The notes: generated from the sequence alone by a model not told the origin. DNA of 58,358 bases from an uncultured Bacteroides sp. (GCA_900555635.1 USLU01000031.1:1-58358); one strand, 5' to 3'; shown: positions 9,679-19,446, counted from the first letter of the stretch. A program made the numbers and translations.

Positions 9679-11295
9679 ATGATTACAGTTTCTAATGTTT
9701 CAGTACAGTTTGGTAAAAGAGTTCTATTCAATGATGTAAACTTGAAGTTTACTAGTGGTAACTGTTACGGTATTATCGGTGCTAATGGTGCCGGAAAATC
9801 TACTTTCTTAAAAACTATTTCCGGAGAATTGGACCCTACAACAGGCTCTATCATGTTAGGTCCGGGCGAGCGTCTTTCAGTTTTGAGCCAGGACCACTTT
9901 AAGTGGGATGCTTTTACGGTTATGGATACCGTCATGATGGGACATACTGTGCTGTGGGATATTATGAAGCAGCGTGAAGAGTTGTATGCTAAAACGGATT
10001 TCACTGACGAAGACGGATTGAAAGTTTCCGAACTCGAAGAGAGATTTGCCGAGCTGGACGGATGGAATGCCGAGAGTGATGCTGCTGCTTTGTTGAGCGG
10101 CTTGGGCATTAAGGAAGATAAGCACTATCTGTTGGTAGGCGAATTGAATAATAAAGAGAAAGTACGCGTCATGTTGGCGCAAGCTTTATACGGTAATCCT
10201 GATAACTTGCTGCTGGATGAGCCTACCAATGACTTGGATATGGACACGGTAACTTGGTTGGAAGAATATCTTTCTAACTTTGAGCATACGGTATTGGTTG
10301 TGAGCCACGACCGTCACTTCCTCGACTCGGTTTGTACACATACGGTAGATATTGACTATAATAAGATCAATATGTTTGCCGGTAACTATAGTTTCTGGTA
10401 TGAATCCAGTCAGTTGGCACTTCGTCAGCAACAAAACCAGAAGGCTAAGGCTGAGGAAAAGAAGAAGGAATTGGAAGAATTTATCCGTCGCTTTAGTGCT
10501 AATGTGGCTAAGAGCAAGCAGACTACAAGCCGCAAGAAGATGTTGGAGAAACTGAATGTAGAAGAAATCAAACCTTCTTCACGTAAATATCCGGGTATCA
10601 TCTTTACTCCCGAGCGTGAACCGGGTAACCAGATCCTGGAAGTTTCCGGTCTGACAAAGACATTGGAGGATGGTACTGTATTGTTCCGTGATGTCAATTT
10701 CAATGTAGAAAAAGGAGATAAGATTGTATTCCTTTCTCATGATCCACGTGCTATGACTGCGCTTTTCGAGATAATTAATGAAAATGTGAAACCGGATGCC
10801 GGTACTTTCAACTGGGGTGTTACGATTACTACTGCATACTTGCCGGTGGATAATACGGAATTCTTTAATACGGATTTGAATTTGGTAGATTGGTTGAGTC
10901 AGTTTGGTGAAGGTAATGAAGTATACATGAAGGGTTTCCTCGGACGTATGCTTTTCTCCGGTGAAGAGGTCTTGAAGAAAGCCAGTGTATTGTCGGGAGG
11001 AGAGAAGATGCGTTGTATGATTGCCCGTATGCAATTGCGCAATGCTAACTGTTTGATTCTTGATACGCCAACCAATCACCTTGATTTGGAATCCATCCAG
11101 GCATTCAATAATAACTTGAAAGCCTATAAAGGCAATATCCTTTTCTCATCTCATGACCATGAGTTTATACAGACGGTTGCCAACCGTATCATCGAGTTGA
11201 CGCCGAATGGCATTATCGACAAAATGATGGAATATGATGAGTACATTACTTCAGACCATATCAAGGAACTGAGAGCACGTATGTACGGAGCATGA
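9679..11295 (+). CDS. ABC-F family ATPase with one degenerate nucleotide site
   Basis: 538 residues, two ABC domains and no membrane segment, so an ABC-F ribosome-associated protein rather than a transporter. NBD1: intact Walker A GANGAGKS (34-41), Walker B LLLDEPTND, but its signature region near residue 155 reads GELNNKEK. NBD2: the Walker A position (352-361) reads FLSHDPRAMT, its signature LSGGEKM (from 438) is normal, and the Walker B Glu is Thr463 (ILDTPTNHLD). In an ABC sandwich the intact Walker A and B of NBD1 would pair with the intact signature of NBD2, and the other site would be dead. The linker between domains (~240-320) is charged and helical, as expected for the tRNA-contacting arm. 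Role in translation is inferred from the family. Confidence 0.93.
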   Translation: MITVSNVSVQFGKRVLFNDVNLKFTSGNCYGIIGANGAGKSTFLKTISGELDPTTGSIMLGPGERLSVLSQDHFKWDAFTVMDTVMMGHTVLWDIMKQREELYAKTDFTDEDGLKVSELEERFAELDGWNAESDAAALLSGLGIKEDKHYLLVGELNNKEKVRVMLAQALYGNPDNLLLDEPTNDLDMDTVTWLEEYLSNFEHTVLVVSHDRHFLDSVCTHTVDIDYNKINMFAGNYSFWYESSQLALRQQQNQKAKAEEKKKELEEFIRRFSANVAKSKQTTSRKKMLEKLNVEEIKPSSRKYPGIIFTPEREPGNQILEVSGLTKTLEDGTVLFRDVNFNVEKGDKIVFLSHDPRAMTALFEIINENVKPDAGTFNWGVTITTAYLPVDNTEFFNTDLNLVDWLSQFGEGNEVYMKGFLGRMLFSGEEVLKKASVLSGGEKMRCMIARMQLRNANCLILDTPTNHLDLESIQAFNNNLKAYKGNILFSSHDHEFIQTVANRIIELTPNGIIDKMMEYDEYITSDHIKELRARMYGA

Positions 11296-11306
11296 TAAAT
11301 AAGAAC

Positions 11307-11343
11307 AAATCTCTGATGCTTGTAAAACAGGCTACAGAGATTT
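11307..11343 (+). other. Hairpin after the ABC-F gene
   Basis: AAATCTCTG (11307-11315) pairs with CAGAGATTT (11335-11343), with weaker pairing inside. It directly precedes a stronger terminator. Confidence 0.45.
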
Positions 11344-11356
11344 ACTGAAAAAAAAT

Positions 11357-11394
11357 AAACCCGCTCAGAAGGTGTTCTGACGCGGGTTTTATTT
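11357..11394 (+). terminator. Rho-independent terminator of the ABC-F gene
   Basis: AAACCCGC-TCAGAA pairs with TTCTGA-CGCGGGTTT around a GGTG loop with one bulged base, followed by TTTATTTT. It has a GC-rich stem and a T run. Confidence 0.9.
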
Positions 11395-11449
11395 TGGGCA
11401 CTTTTGGATGAAAAATGCAGTTTATTGAGGCTATAAAACCATCCTGTTA

Positions 11450-12493
11450 TTATTTATAGATTAGTTTGTCTTTTCCTTCTCCAAAGAGATTGTCTCCTAA
11501 TGTTGTAATCTTGTTTCCTGTGGCTTGTACATATCGCAGATTGTCACATCCTATAAAGGCACCATATTCTATAGCGGTAACTGTAGGCGGAAGAATCAGG
11601 GTTCCACACAGTCGGCTACATCCGCTGAACGCACGTTGTCCGATGCTTTTAAGCTCATGAGGAAGAGTTGCATTCAGCAAATATTTCTTTTGGGTGAAAG
11701 TGTAATCCGGTATGACGGTAGCATTACATTTAGATAAATCGACTGAAACCAGGTTGGGCATGTAGTCGCGTATCAGTGTGAAGTCTGCTTCGTCTAGTTT
11801 ACCCTCTACAGTTAGGAAGTTCACTTCTTTGGGTTGTATGCCACTTCTTAGTAGCTCACTGGCAAGACTTCCCATTTTGCCTATCTGTACGGTTATTCCT
11901 AAAGGCTCTCCTTCAATAAAAGCGAAGGTTTCCCAGTGCTTTTTGGTTCGATATTCATCGCTGCTACCCAGCGGGACAAATATGGCGGTAACACTGTCTG
12001 CTAATGCTTCGGACATTAAATTAGGAGCACTCTTTTTTCTTATCTGACAAATCTTCAAGTTGTTACATCCTTTGAATGCGGCATCTTCTATGTTCTTGGT
12101 TTTGTCGGATAGAATAACTCGGGTCAGGGATTCTTTTCCTATATAAGTACTGTCATTCTGGCGTTTACAGAAAGCATACGCAGGGATGCAATTAGCCGGA
12201 TATATGTAGAAACCGGAAGGGTGGGTACCATTCTTGCCTGCATACAGGCTGATGGAAGTGTTTGATATATCCAGTACCTCCAGTTTTTTGAATTCATCAC
12301 GCAGGTGACGGAAATCAATGGCATTCAGTTTGCCTTGTAGGGTGAGGCTGGTAATTTCATTAGCCTCGTTCTCGGTCATCAGTTCTATTAAAGTACCCGG
12401 TTTGGCTACAAAATATGTTTTCGATTTTTGTGCTGAGGCATTCAGCATCATACCCAGTCCGGTAGCTAGTAAGAGTATTTTTCTTAGTCTCAT
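11450..12493 (-). CDS. Secreted BspA-like leucine-rich repeat protein
   Basis: About 347 residues from the ATG at 12493; the frame is open to a TTG at 12523, but a -7 box lies there, so the ATG is right. The signal peptide MRLRKILLLATGLGMMLNASAQ is followed by LRR_5-type repeats: IEDAAFKGCNNLKICQI, IGQRAFSGCSRLCGTLIL and IEYGAFIGCDNLRYVQA, with the consensus (I)xxxAFxGCxxL. BspA-like repeats mediate surface contacts with host proteins or other bacteria. No sorting domain is seen. Monocistronic. Confidence 0.85.
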   Translation of the reverse strand: MRLRKILLLATGLGMMLNASAQKSKTYFVAKPGTLIELMTENEANEITSLTLQGKLNAIDFRHLRDEFKKLEVLDISNTSISLYAGKNGTHPSGFYIYPANCIPAYAFCKRQNDSTYIGKESLTRVILSDKTKNIEDAAFKGCNNLKICQIRKKSAPNLMSEALADSVTAIFVPLGSSDEYRTKKHWETFAFIEGEPLGITVQIGKMGSLASELLRSGIQPKEVNFLTVEGKLDEADFTLIRDYMPNLVSVDLSKCNATVIPDYTFTQKKYLLNATLPHELKSIGQRAFSGCSRLCGTLILPPTVTAIEYGAFIGCDNLRYVQATGNKITTLGDNLFGEGKDKLIYK

Positions 12494-12520
12494 GCTTTTA
12501 ATTAAAGATTGATTAATTTT

Positions 12521-12528
12521 CAAATATA
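12521..12528 (-). promoter_or_regulatory. Likely -7 element of the LRR gene
   Basis: Reads TATATTTG on the - strand, ~28 bases before the ATG at 12493. It rules out the upstream TTG as the start. Confidence 0.6.
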
Positions 12529-12600
12529 AGAAGAATCTATCAGGTATGAATGAAGTTTTTTCTTTTTATTACTATTTTTGTCGGATATTAATCTAATAAA

Positions 12601-13503
12601 ATGCAGATGGAAATGGAAGAAAAGGCTAATGAAGCCCCTGTAGCCGTGAGTAAAAGTAAGCGTATCTGGTGGGTAATAACTGATATTGTACTGTTTGCCG
12701 TAATTGCAATCATCTTGATGTTTCTGCTTGCCATGCCTTTTGTGATTGCTTTCCCTGAGTTTGGGTCCGGAGAAAGTAAAAAAAATATTTATTTCCTGAT
12801 GCTGAATGAGGGATTGATGATTGTGAGCGTGTTCTTTGCTGCGTGGATGGTGTTGAAATTCAGGAAACTTCCTCTGGCAAGTTTGGGATTGTCTTTGAAA
12901 GGTTGTTGGAAAAGCCTTTTGAACGGTGCTTTGTTTGTTGCAGGATTATACGTTGTCGGTTTTGGCTTGTCCCTGTTATTGGGGGTGGTTGAAGTAGCGG
13001 ATGTAGTATTCTTTCCAACTGCTTTGTTGTTGAATCTTCTGTTTTACTTCTTAGTTGCTGTTGCAGAAGAGTTAACCATGCGCGGGTTTGTTTTGGGTCG
13101 TATGTTGGACGGAGGCATCAATAAGTTTGTGGCATTGTTTATATCGGCGGTTATTTTTTCGTTACTGCACATCTTTAATCCGAATTTTGCTTTTGTACCG
13201 TTCCTGAATATCATGTTAGCCGGTTTCTTCTTGGGAGCTTCCTATATATATACACGTAATCTCTGTTTTCCTATAGCTTTACACTGGTTTTGGAACTGGA
13301 TTCAGGGACCTGTTTTGGGATATAAAGTCAGTGGAAATGAATTTAGCAATGAGAACCTGCTGGTTCTTCGCCTCCCTGAGGAGAATTTGATAAATGGAGG
13401 AGCCTTTGGGTTTGAAGGCTCGCTCCTTTGTTCTTTTCTTTTGATACTTGGTACGGTTCTGATTATTAGGTTTTTCAACTCTGATCCACTCCCTTCAGCG
13501 TGA
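12601..13503 (+). CDS. CPBP family intramembrane metalloprotease (Abi/CAAX-like)
   Basis: 300 residues with about eight hydrophobic helices. The family motifs are all present: EE at 156-157 with Arg161 (EELTMRGFVLGR), His190 in FSLLHIFNPN, and His228 in IALHWFWNW. Members are glutamate/His-dependent membrane proteases like the CAAX protease Rce1; in bacteria they handle small peptides or take part in self-immunity and stress. ATGs at 12601 and 12607 are both possible. Its last 29 bases overlap the 3' end of tex on the other strand. Substrate unknown. Confidence 0.88.
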   Translation: MQMEMEEKANEAPVAVSKSKRIWWVITDIVLFAVIAIILMFLLAMPFVIAFPEFGSGESKKNIYFLMLNEGLMIVSVFFAAWMVLKFRKLPLASLGLSLKGCWKSLLNGALFVAGLYVVGFGLSLLLGVVEVADVVFFPTALLLNLLFYFLVAVAEELTMRGFVLGRMLDGGINKFVALFISAVIFSLLHIFNPNFAFVPFLNIMLAGFFLGASYIYTRNLCFPIALHWFWNWIQGPVLGYKVSGNEFSNENLLVLRLPEENLINGGAFGFEGSLLCSFLLILGTVLIIRFFNSDPLPSA

Positions 13504-15610
13504 GTTGTATTCTTTTGCGATCATAATCGATGCTGAGTACTTTTACTCGTAGCTGTTGATGGATAGAGACTACTTCGTTGGGGTCTGAAATGAATCTGTC
13601 GGCAAGTTGGGAAAGGTGTATCAATCCATTCTCTTTGATACCTATATCGATAAACGCGCCAAAGTTGGTGATGTTGCCCACAATGCCGGGCAGTTCCATT
13701 CCTTCACGCAGATCGTTGATGGTACGGACGTTCTTGTCGAACTCGAATACCTTGATCGGTCCTCGTGGGTCACGACCGGGCTTATCCAACTCTTGCAATA
13801 TATCTTTCAGAGTAGGCATGCCGACGGTGGGAGAGAGGTAGCGTTCCGGTTTTATCTTCATACGAAGTTCTTTACTGGCTATCAACTCAATCACGCTACA
13901 TCCAAGATCTTTCGCCATTTGTTCTACAATGCAATAACTCTCTGGGTGTACGGCTGTATTATCCAATGGATTCTTGGCTTGCGGGATACGTAAGAAACCG
14001 GCACATTGTTCAAAGGCTTTGGCACCCATACGAGGAACTTTCATTAATTCTTTGCGGGAAGTAAATGCGCCGTTTTCTGCACGGAAGTTTACGATATTCT
14101 GAGCAAGTTGCGGACCAAGCCCGGATATGTAGGTCAGTAGGTGGCTACTGGCTGTATTCAGGTTGACACCTACCAGGTTCACGCAGTTTTCTACAGTCTG
14201 ATCCAATGATTTCTTTAGCTTAGGCTGATCTACATCATGTTGGTATTGTCCTACACCGATAGACTTGGGATCTATTTTAACAAGTTCCGCCAGCGGGTCC
14301 ATCAAGCGTCTTCCTATGGATACGGCGCCACGTACGGTGACATCGTATTCGGGAAATTCGTCGCGGGCTATTTTGGAGGCGGAGTAGATAGAAGCTCCTT
14401 GTTCGCTGACTACGAATATCTGAATCTCTTGATTGAAAACATGCTGCTTCAAGAAATCTTCTGTTTCGCGACTGGCTGTTCCATTACCAATGGCAATGGC
14501 TTCTATTTTGTATGACTCTATCATTTTTTGTATCTTCGAGAAAGCCTCTTTGCCTTTGCTTACCGGAGGGTGCGGGTAGATGTTCTCATTGTGCATCAAG
14601 TTGCCTTGTGCATCCAGGCATACCACTTTACATCCGGTACGGAAGCCCGGGTCGATGCCCATCACACGCTTTTGTCCCAATGGAGAGGCTAATAGCAGTT
14701 GTCGAAGGTTTTCGGCAAATACTTTAATGGCTTCTTCGTCTGCACGTGCTTTGCTTTGTACGGCAAATTCGGTCTCGATGGATGGTTTCAGCAGACGCTT
14801 GTAAGCATCCTGTACGGCTTCTGCCACTTGTTGTCCGCAGGCATTGTTGCTGCGTACAAACTGCCGCTCCAGTCGTTCGGTACATTCTTCGTCATCCGGA
14901 TTTATGCTGACTTTCAGTAAACCTTCCGCTTCGGCACGGCGTATGGCAAGCAGGCGGTGCGAACTGCATCTCTTCAGAGATTCGGAACAGTCAAAGTAAT
15001 CACGGTATTTGGCAGCTTCCTCTTCTTTGCCCTTCACTACTTTAGCGGTGATGACACCTTGGCGGGCAAAAGAGTTACGTACTGTATTTCTTGCCCGTTC
15101 GTCTTCACTTACATGTTCGGCTATGATGTCGCGTGCACCTTTCAGGGCATCTTCTATATCTTTCACATCTCCTTTCACGTAATCTGCGGCGCGACTTTCC
15201 GGATGAGGCTCTCTCTGCAGCATAAGTAGGGTGGCAAGAGGCTCCAGTCCTTTTTGACGGGCGGCTTCAGCGCGGGTTTTGCGTTTGGGCTTGTAGGGGA
15301 GGTAGATATCTTCCAGTTCAGTATTGTCCCATGTCTCCTCGATACGTTTTTTGAGTTCCGGTGTTAGTTTACCCTGCTCCTCGATGGTGTTGAGGATGGT
15401 TTCTTTTCGTTTGGCTGTTTCGTTGAGTTTTTCATAGTGTGTTTGGATAGACTCGATTTGCACCTCGTCCAAACCTCCTGTCACTTCTTTACGATAACGG
15501 CTGATGAAAGGAATGGTAGCACCTTCGTTCAGCAAATCCAGGGTCTGGCTTATTTGTTTTTCTGATATGCCGAGTGCGGCGGATATCATTCGATGAAAAT
15601 TTTGTATCAT
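13475..15610 (-). CDS. Tex-family RNA-binding transcription accessory protein
   Basis: 711 residues in the usual order: N-terminal helical Tex domain (IPFISRYRKEVTGGLDEVQI), YqgF-like RNase-H fold near 320-450 (RVMGIDPGFRTGCKVVCLD, AIAIGNGTASRETE), helix-hairpin-helix region (~490-560: NLNTASSHLLTYISGLGPQL) and C-terminal S1 domain (~635-707: GNITNFGAFIDIGIKENGLIH). Tex binds nucleic acid and affects transcription and RNA turnover; in several bacteria it modulates virulence genes. Single gene with its own -7 box at 15635. Confidence 0.96.
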   Translation of the reverse strand: MIQNFHRMISAALGISEKQISQTLDLLNEGATIPFISRYRKEVTGGLDEVQIESIQTHYEKLNETAKRKETILNTIEEQGKLTPELKKRIEETWDNTELEDIYLPYKPKRKTRAEAARQKGLEPLATLLMLQREPHPESRAADYVKGDVKDIEDALKGARDIIAEHVSEDERARNTVRNSFARQGVITAKVVKGKEEEAAKYRDYFDCSESLKRCSSHRLLAIRRAEAEGLLKVSINPDDEECTERLERQFVRSNNACGQQVAEAVQDAYKRLLKPSIETEFAVQSKARADEEAIKVFAENLRQLLLASPLGQKRVMGIDPGFRTGCKVVCLDAQGNLMHNENIYPHPPVSKGKEAFSKIQKMIESYKIEAIAIGNGTASRETEDFLKQHVFNQEIQIFVVSEQGASIYSASKIARDEFPEYDVTVRGAVSIGRRLMDPLAELVKIDPKSIGVGQYQHDVDQPKLKKSLDQTVENCVNLVGVNLNTASSHLLTYISGLGPQLAQNIVNFRAENGAFTSRKELMKVPRMGAKAFEQCAGFLRIPQAKNPLDNTAVHPESYCIVEQMAKDLGCSVIELIASKELRMKIKPERYLSPTVGMPTLKDILQELDKPGRDPRGPIKVFEFDKNVRTINDLREGMELPGIVGNITNFGAFIDIGIKENGLIHLSQLADRFISDPNEVVSIHQQLRVKVLSIDYDRKRIQLTLKGVDQS

Positions 15611-15634
15611 TTAGCTTTCCTTTGTTTTATGGGG

Positions 15635-15642
15635 CAAATGTA
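15635..15642 (-). promoter_or_regulatory. Likely -7 element of tex
   Basis: Reads TACATTTG on the - strand, 25 bases upstream of the start codon. The -33 half is not clear. Confidence 0.5.
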
Positions 15643-15698
15643 CGAAAAACATTTTCTTATTAATACATCGTTTTTCCTAGATTTTCAACATTATTATG

Positions 15699-15706
15699 TA
15701 TATTTG
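15699..15706 (+). promoter_or_regulatory. Likely -7 element of the kinase gene
   Basis: TATATTTG, 22 bases before the ATG at 15729. It implies a very short leader. Confidence 0.5.
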
Positions 15707-15728
15707 CCACAAACAAAGAAGGAATTAA

Positions 15729-17648
15729 ATGAGTTTTTTTGAAAACATATCATGTAAATTATTACCATTTCTAGTGGTGTTTTGTTTCTCCTTTCTACCT
15801 GCCTTCGCTATACAAGGTGAGCACCCTGTGTTGATAATAAGCTCATACAATCCTGATGCCCGTCAAACATCCGGAAACATTTCTGATTTCATGGAAGAAT
15901 TTCAACGATTGGGCGGGAAAAATACCGTTGCGTTGGAGAATATGAACTGCAAAAGTTTTTCAGAATCTATTTGGTGGACAAACAGGATGAAAGGACTTCT
16001 TGCTAAATACCAAGGGGTAGAAAGTCCTTCTTTAATTGTTTTGATTGGACAGGAAGCATGGGCTGCCTACTTGTCTTTGGAAGATTCAATAAAAGGAGAT
16101 GTGCCGGTATTGAGTGCATTGTCCAGTAGAAATGCTATTCTGCTGCCTGATAAAGACGAGAATCTGAAAACATGGATGCCTGAATCGGTTGATTTCTATA
16201 AGGACTTCCCGAACTCCCGTATCAAGACCGGTTTTATTTATGAATATGATGTGGCTGGCAATATCAACATGATAAAGAAACTATATCCGGATACTAAGAA
16301 TATTGCTTTTGTGTCGGACAACAGTTATGGTGGTGTTTCTTTACAAGCATATGTCGCAAAAGAAATGCAGAATTATCCTGAATTGAATCTGATTTTGTTG
16401 GATGGACGTATAAATACTATTTACACAATTAGCGATAAACTGCATTCTTTACCGGATCATACAGTCTTGTTGATGGGTACATGGCGGGTTGATATGAACG
16501 ATGGTTACTTTATGCGGAATGCTACTTACTCCATGATGGAAGCGGCGCCTGATCTGCCTGTATTTTCGTTAACTTCTGTAGGGTTAGGGTATTGGGCTAT
16601 TGGTGGTATAGTACCCGCTTATCGGCCGTTGGGAAAGGAAATGGCAAGACAGGCCATCGACTTGTTGATGAATCCCGGACAAGTAAAAAATGAGATGGAG
16701 GTTATTCCGAATGAGATTATATTTGATGAGAAATTAATCAAAACGAATAAAATAAATGTATCTGCTATTTCGGGACCAATAAAGCTGTTGAATGTTCAAA
16801 CTTCTTTTTATGAACAATATAAATTTCAGATATGGTCTTTGGCAGCGGTTCTGTTCGTGCTATTAGTGGGATTATTTGTCTCTCTTTATTTTTTCTATCA
16901 TACCAAGAAGCTGAAAGATAAATTGGAAGAATCTCAAGATGCCTTGCGCGATGCAAAAAACCGTGCAGAAGAAGCGAATCGGTTGAAGAGTGCCTTTCTT
17001 GCAAATATGAGTCATGAAATTAGAACACCTTTAAATGCGATTGTCGGTTTTTCGGATGTGTTATCGGCAGGCGGAAGCTCGGAAGAAGAACAACGTGCGT
17101 ATTTTGACATTATCAGGACTAACTCTGATTTACTTCTCCGCCTGATTAATGATATATTGGATGTCTCCCGCTTGGAGGCAGATCGTATAAGCTTTGCATT
17201 GGAAAGTTGCGATGTGGTGCAAGTGTGCCAGCAGGTGGTCGTTTCAGTTGCTCAGGCTCGCAGGTCGAAGAATGAATTTTTGTTTGAATGTGCCCTTCCC
17301 ACAGTAGTGATGCGGATCGATATACAGCGTTTACAACAAGTCATTATCAATTTGCTTTCCAACGCAGATAAGTTTACAACTGAAGGAACTATCACGTTAA
17401 AGTTAGAAGTAGATAAGAAGAAGAATCTTGCCACATTCTCCGTAACTGATACCGGTTGTGGCATTCCCTTGGAGAAACAACAGAAAGTGTTTGACCGCTT
17501 TGAGAAGCTGAATGAATATGTACAAGGTACAGGACTTGGATTGTCTATTTGTAAACTGACAGTCGATAAGTGGGGCGGATCGATTTGGATAGATCCTGCT
17601 TATACCGATGGAGCTCGATTCATATTTACACATCCGATGAATTTATAA
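15729..17648 (+). CDS. Membrane sensor histidine kinase with periplasmic substrate-binding-like sensor
   Basis: 639 residues. Signal anchor at ~10-28, then a ~330-residue periplasmic part like the ABC-type substrate-binding (PBP type 1) fold (VLIISSYNPDARQTSGNI, IKTGFIYEYDVAGN), one membrane helix near 362-390, a short coiled linker, HisKA with His429 (FLANMSHEIRTPLNAIV) and HATPase_c with INLLSNADKFT, DTGCGIP and GTGLGLSICK. It should sense a small ligand and phosphorylate a response regulator, but no receiver domain is fused and none is nearby, so the partner lies elsewhere. A 15-base gap to the next gene suggests co-transcription. Confidence 0.92.
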   Translation: MSFFENISCKLLPFLVVFCFSFLPAFAIQGEHPVLIISSYNPDARQTSGNISDFMEEFQRLGGKNTVALENMNCKSFSESIWWTNRMKGLLAKYQGVESPSLIVLIGQEAWAAYLSLEDSIKGDVPVLSALSSRNAILLPDKDENLKTWMPESVDFYKDFPNSRIKTGFIYEYDVAGNINMIKKLYPDTKNIAFVSDNSYGGVSLQAYVAKEMQNYPELNLILLDGRINTIYTISDKLHSLPDHTVLLMGTWRVDMNDGYFMRNATYSMMEAAPDLPVFSLTSVGLGYWAIGGIVPAYRPLGKEMARQAIDLLMNPGQVKNEMEVIPNEIIFDEKLIKTNKINVSAISGPIKLLNVQTSFYEQYKFQIWSLAAVLFVLLVGLFVSLYFFYHTKKLKDKLEESQDALRDAKNRAEEANRLKSAFLANMSHEIRTPLNAIVGFSDVLSAGGSSEEEQRAYFDIIRTNSDLLLRLINDILDVSRLEADRISFALESCDVVQVCQQVVVSVAQARRSKNEFLFECALPTVVMRIDIQRLQQVIINLLSNADKFTTEGTITLKLEVDKKKNLATFSVTDTGCGIPLEKQQKVFDRFEKLNEYVQGTGLGLSICKLTVDKWGGSIWIDPAYTDGARFIFTHPMNL

Positions 17649-17663
17649 CAATAGTTTTTTAAT

Positions 17664-19409
17664 ATGAAAAGATTTAGTTGTTTTTTGGTGTCGATTATTT
17701 CCATGATGGGCTTATTGCCTGCGCAGGAAAGAGAGGTAAAACTAAAGATTGTACAAACCAGTGATATACATGGCAATTATTATCCTTACGATTTTATTCA
17801 TCGTAGAGGAGCGTCGGGAAGTTTGGCACGTGTGTACGCTTTTGTGCAAAAGAACCGTGAGGTCTATAAAGACAATCTGATTTTGCTGGACAACGGAGAT
17901 CTTCTGCAAGGGCAGCCTACAGCTTACTATTACAACTATATAGATACGGTTGCCCCCCACTTGGCGGCAGAAATGATGAACTTCATGGGATACAATGCCG
18001 GAAATATGGGTAACCATGATATAGAGACCGGGCGTGCCGTATTTGACCGTTGGGCTGCCGATTGCCAATTTCCGATATTAGGTGCTAATATTATTGATAC
18101 TGCTACCGGACGTCCACACTTCAAACCCTACGAAGTTCTGGAACGTGATGGCGTGAAGATTGTCATACTAGGCATGATAACTCCTGCTATCCCTGTTTGG
18201 TTGTCTGAGAATTTATGGAAAGGACTGCGCTTTGACGATATGGAAGAGACAGCCCGTAAGTGGATGAAGATCATTCAAGAGAAAGAGAAGCCGGACTTGG
18301 TGATCGGTATGTTTCATGCCGGACAAGATGCCCAGCTGATGGGTGGTTTGTATCGTGAGAATGCTTCGGTGGAGGTAGCCCGCAACGTTCCGGGATTCGA
18401 TATTGTACTGATGGGGCACGATCATGCCCGTGAGCAGAAAACAATAGAGAATGTCGCCGGCAAGCCGGTATTGATTATGGACCCTGCCAGCAACGGAGTT
18501 GTAGTGAGCGATGTAGATGTAACATTGAAGTTGCGTGGTGGTAAAGTTGTAGATAAGCAGATTAGCGGAGTATTGGCAGAGACTAAGAATGACGGTGCCA
18601 GTGAAGAGTTTGCGAAACAATTTGCTCCTCAATATGAGACTATACAGAATTTTGTTTCTAAAAAGATAGGGCGTTTTACAGAAACTATTTCTACTCGTCC
18701 TGCCTATTTCGGTCCCTCTGCCTTTATAGACTTGATTCATGAATTACAAATGGAAATCAGTGGCGCGGATATCTCATTCGCTGCACCTTTATCCTATGAT
18801 ACCGAAATAAAGGAAGGCGATGTATTTGTAAGCGATATGTTCAATTTGTATAAGTATGAAAACATGCTTTATACCATGCGCTTATCAGGAAAAGAGATAA
18901 GAGATGCTTTGGAAATGTCGTATGATTTATGGACTAACCGGATGAAATCTCCTGAAGATCATATCTTGTTGCTCCGTGAACGTCGCCGTGAGGGAGCTGA
19001 AGACAGAGCCTCTTTCAAGAATTTCAGTTTCAATTTCGACTCTGCCGCAGGCATTATTTATACGGTGGATGTAACGAAGCCCGATGGAGAGAAAGTTCAG
19101 ATTGTCAGTATGGCAGATGGAGCGCCGTTCGATATGAATAAGACGTATAAAGTAGCTTTGAATTCCTATCGTGGCAACGGCGGAGGCGAACTCTTGACCA
19201 AAGGTGCCGGTATCGCTCAAGATGATTTGAAAGGGCGTATCATCAGTTCTACTGATAAAGACTTGCGCTATTATCTGATGCAGTATATCGAGCGTAAGAA
19301 TATCATTGAGCCGCGTTCGCTTAATCAATGGAAATTCATTCCGGAAGAATGGGTAGTGCCAGCCTCCAAACGAGATTATGAACTTTTGTTTGGTAATGTT
19401 AAAGAATAA
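17664..19409 (+). CDS. 5'-nucleotidase / 2',3'-cyclic-nucleotide phosphodiesterase family (UshA-like)
   Basis: 581 residues with a signal peptide (to about LPAQ). The metallophosphatase domain carries the metal-binding blocks QTSDIHGNYYPYD, LDNGDLLQG, GNMGNHDIE, MFHAGQD and MGHDHAREQ; the C-terminal 5'-nucleotidase domain has the substrate loop region GNGGGELLTKG. Such periplasmic enzymes remove phosphate from nucleotides for purine and phosphate salvage. Being downstream of the kinase suggests that the sensor controls or accompanies nucleotide use, which is inference. Confidence 0.92.
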   Translation: MKRFSCFLVSIISMMGLLPAQEREVKLKIVQTSDIHGNYYPYDFIHRRGASGSLARVYAFVQKNREVYKDNLILLDNGDLLQGQPTAYYYNYIDTVAPHLAAEMMNFMGYNAGNMGNHDIETGRAVFDRWAADCQFPILGANIIDTATGRPHFKPYEVLERDGVKIVILGMITPAIPVWLSENLWKGLRFDDMEETARKWMKIIQEKEKPDLVIGMFHAGQDAQLMGGLYRENASVEVARNVPGFDIVLMGHDHAREQKTIENVAGKPVLIMDPASNGVVVSDVDVTLKLRGGKVVDKQISGVLAETKNDGASEEFAKQFAPQYETIQNFVSKKIGRFTETISTRPAYFGPSAFIDLIHELQMEISGADISFAAPLSYDTEIKEGDVFVSDMFNLYKYENMLYTMRLSGKEIRDALEMSYDLWTNRMKSPEDHILLLRERRREGAEDRASFKNFSFNFDSAAGIIYTVDVTKPDGEKVQIVSMADGAPFDMNKTYKVALNSYRGNGGGELLTKGAGIAQDDLKGRIISSTDKDLRYYLMQYIERKNIIEPRSLNQWKFIPEEWVVPASKRDYELLFGNVKE

Positions 19410-19422
19410 TTTGTTATCTTTG
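19389..19422 (+). promoter_or_regulatory. Bacteroides promoter for the His-rich protein and TonB receptor
   Basis: TTTG at 19389-19392, a 22-base spacer, and TATCTTTG at 19415-19422. It overlaps the 3' end of the phosphatase gene, so the next genes start their own transcript. Confidence 0.75.
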
Positions 19423-19446
19423 CGGCTCAACTTCGAAGTGTAGTAT

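Noticed and set aside
12494..12523. TTG start for the LRR protein
   Set aside because: A -7 promoter box occupies this place; the ATG at 12493 starts a good signal peptide.
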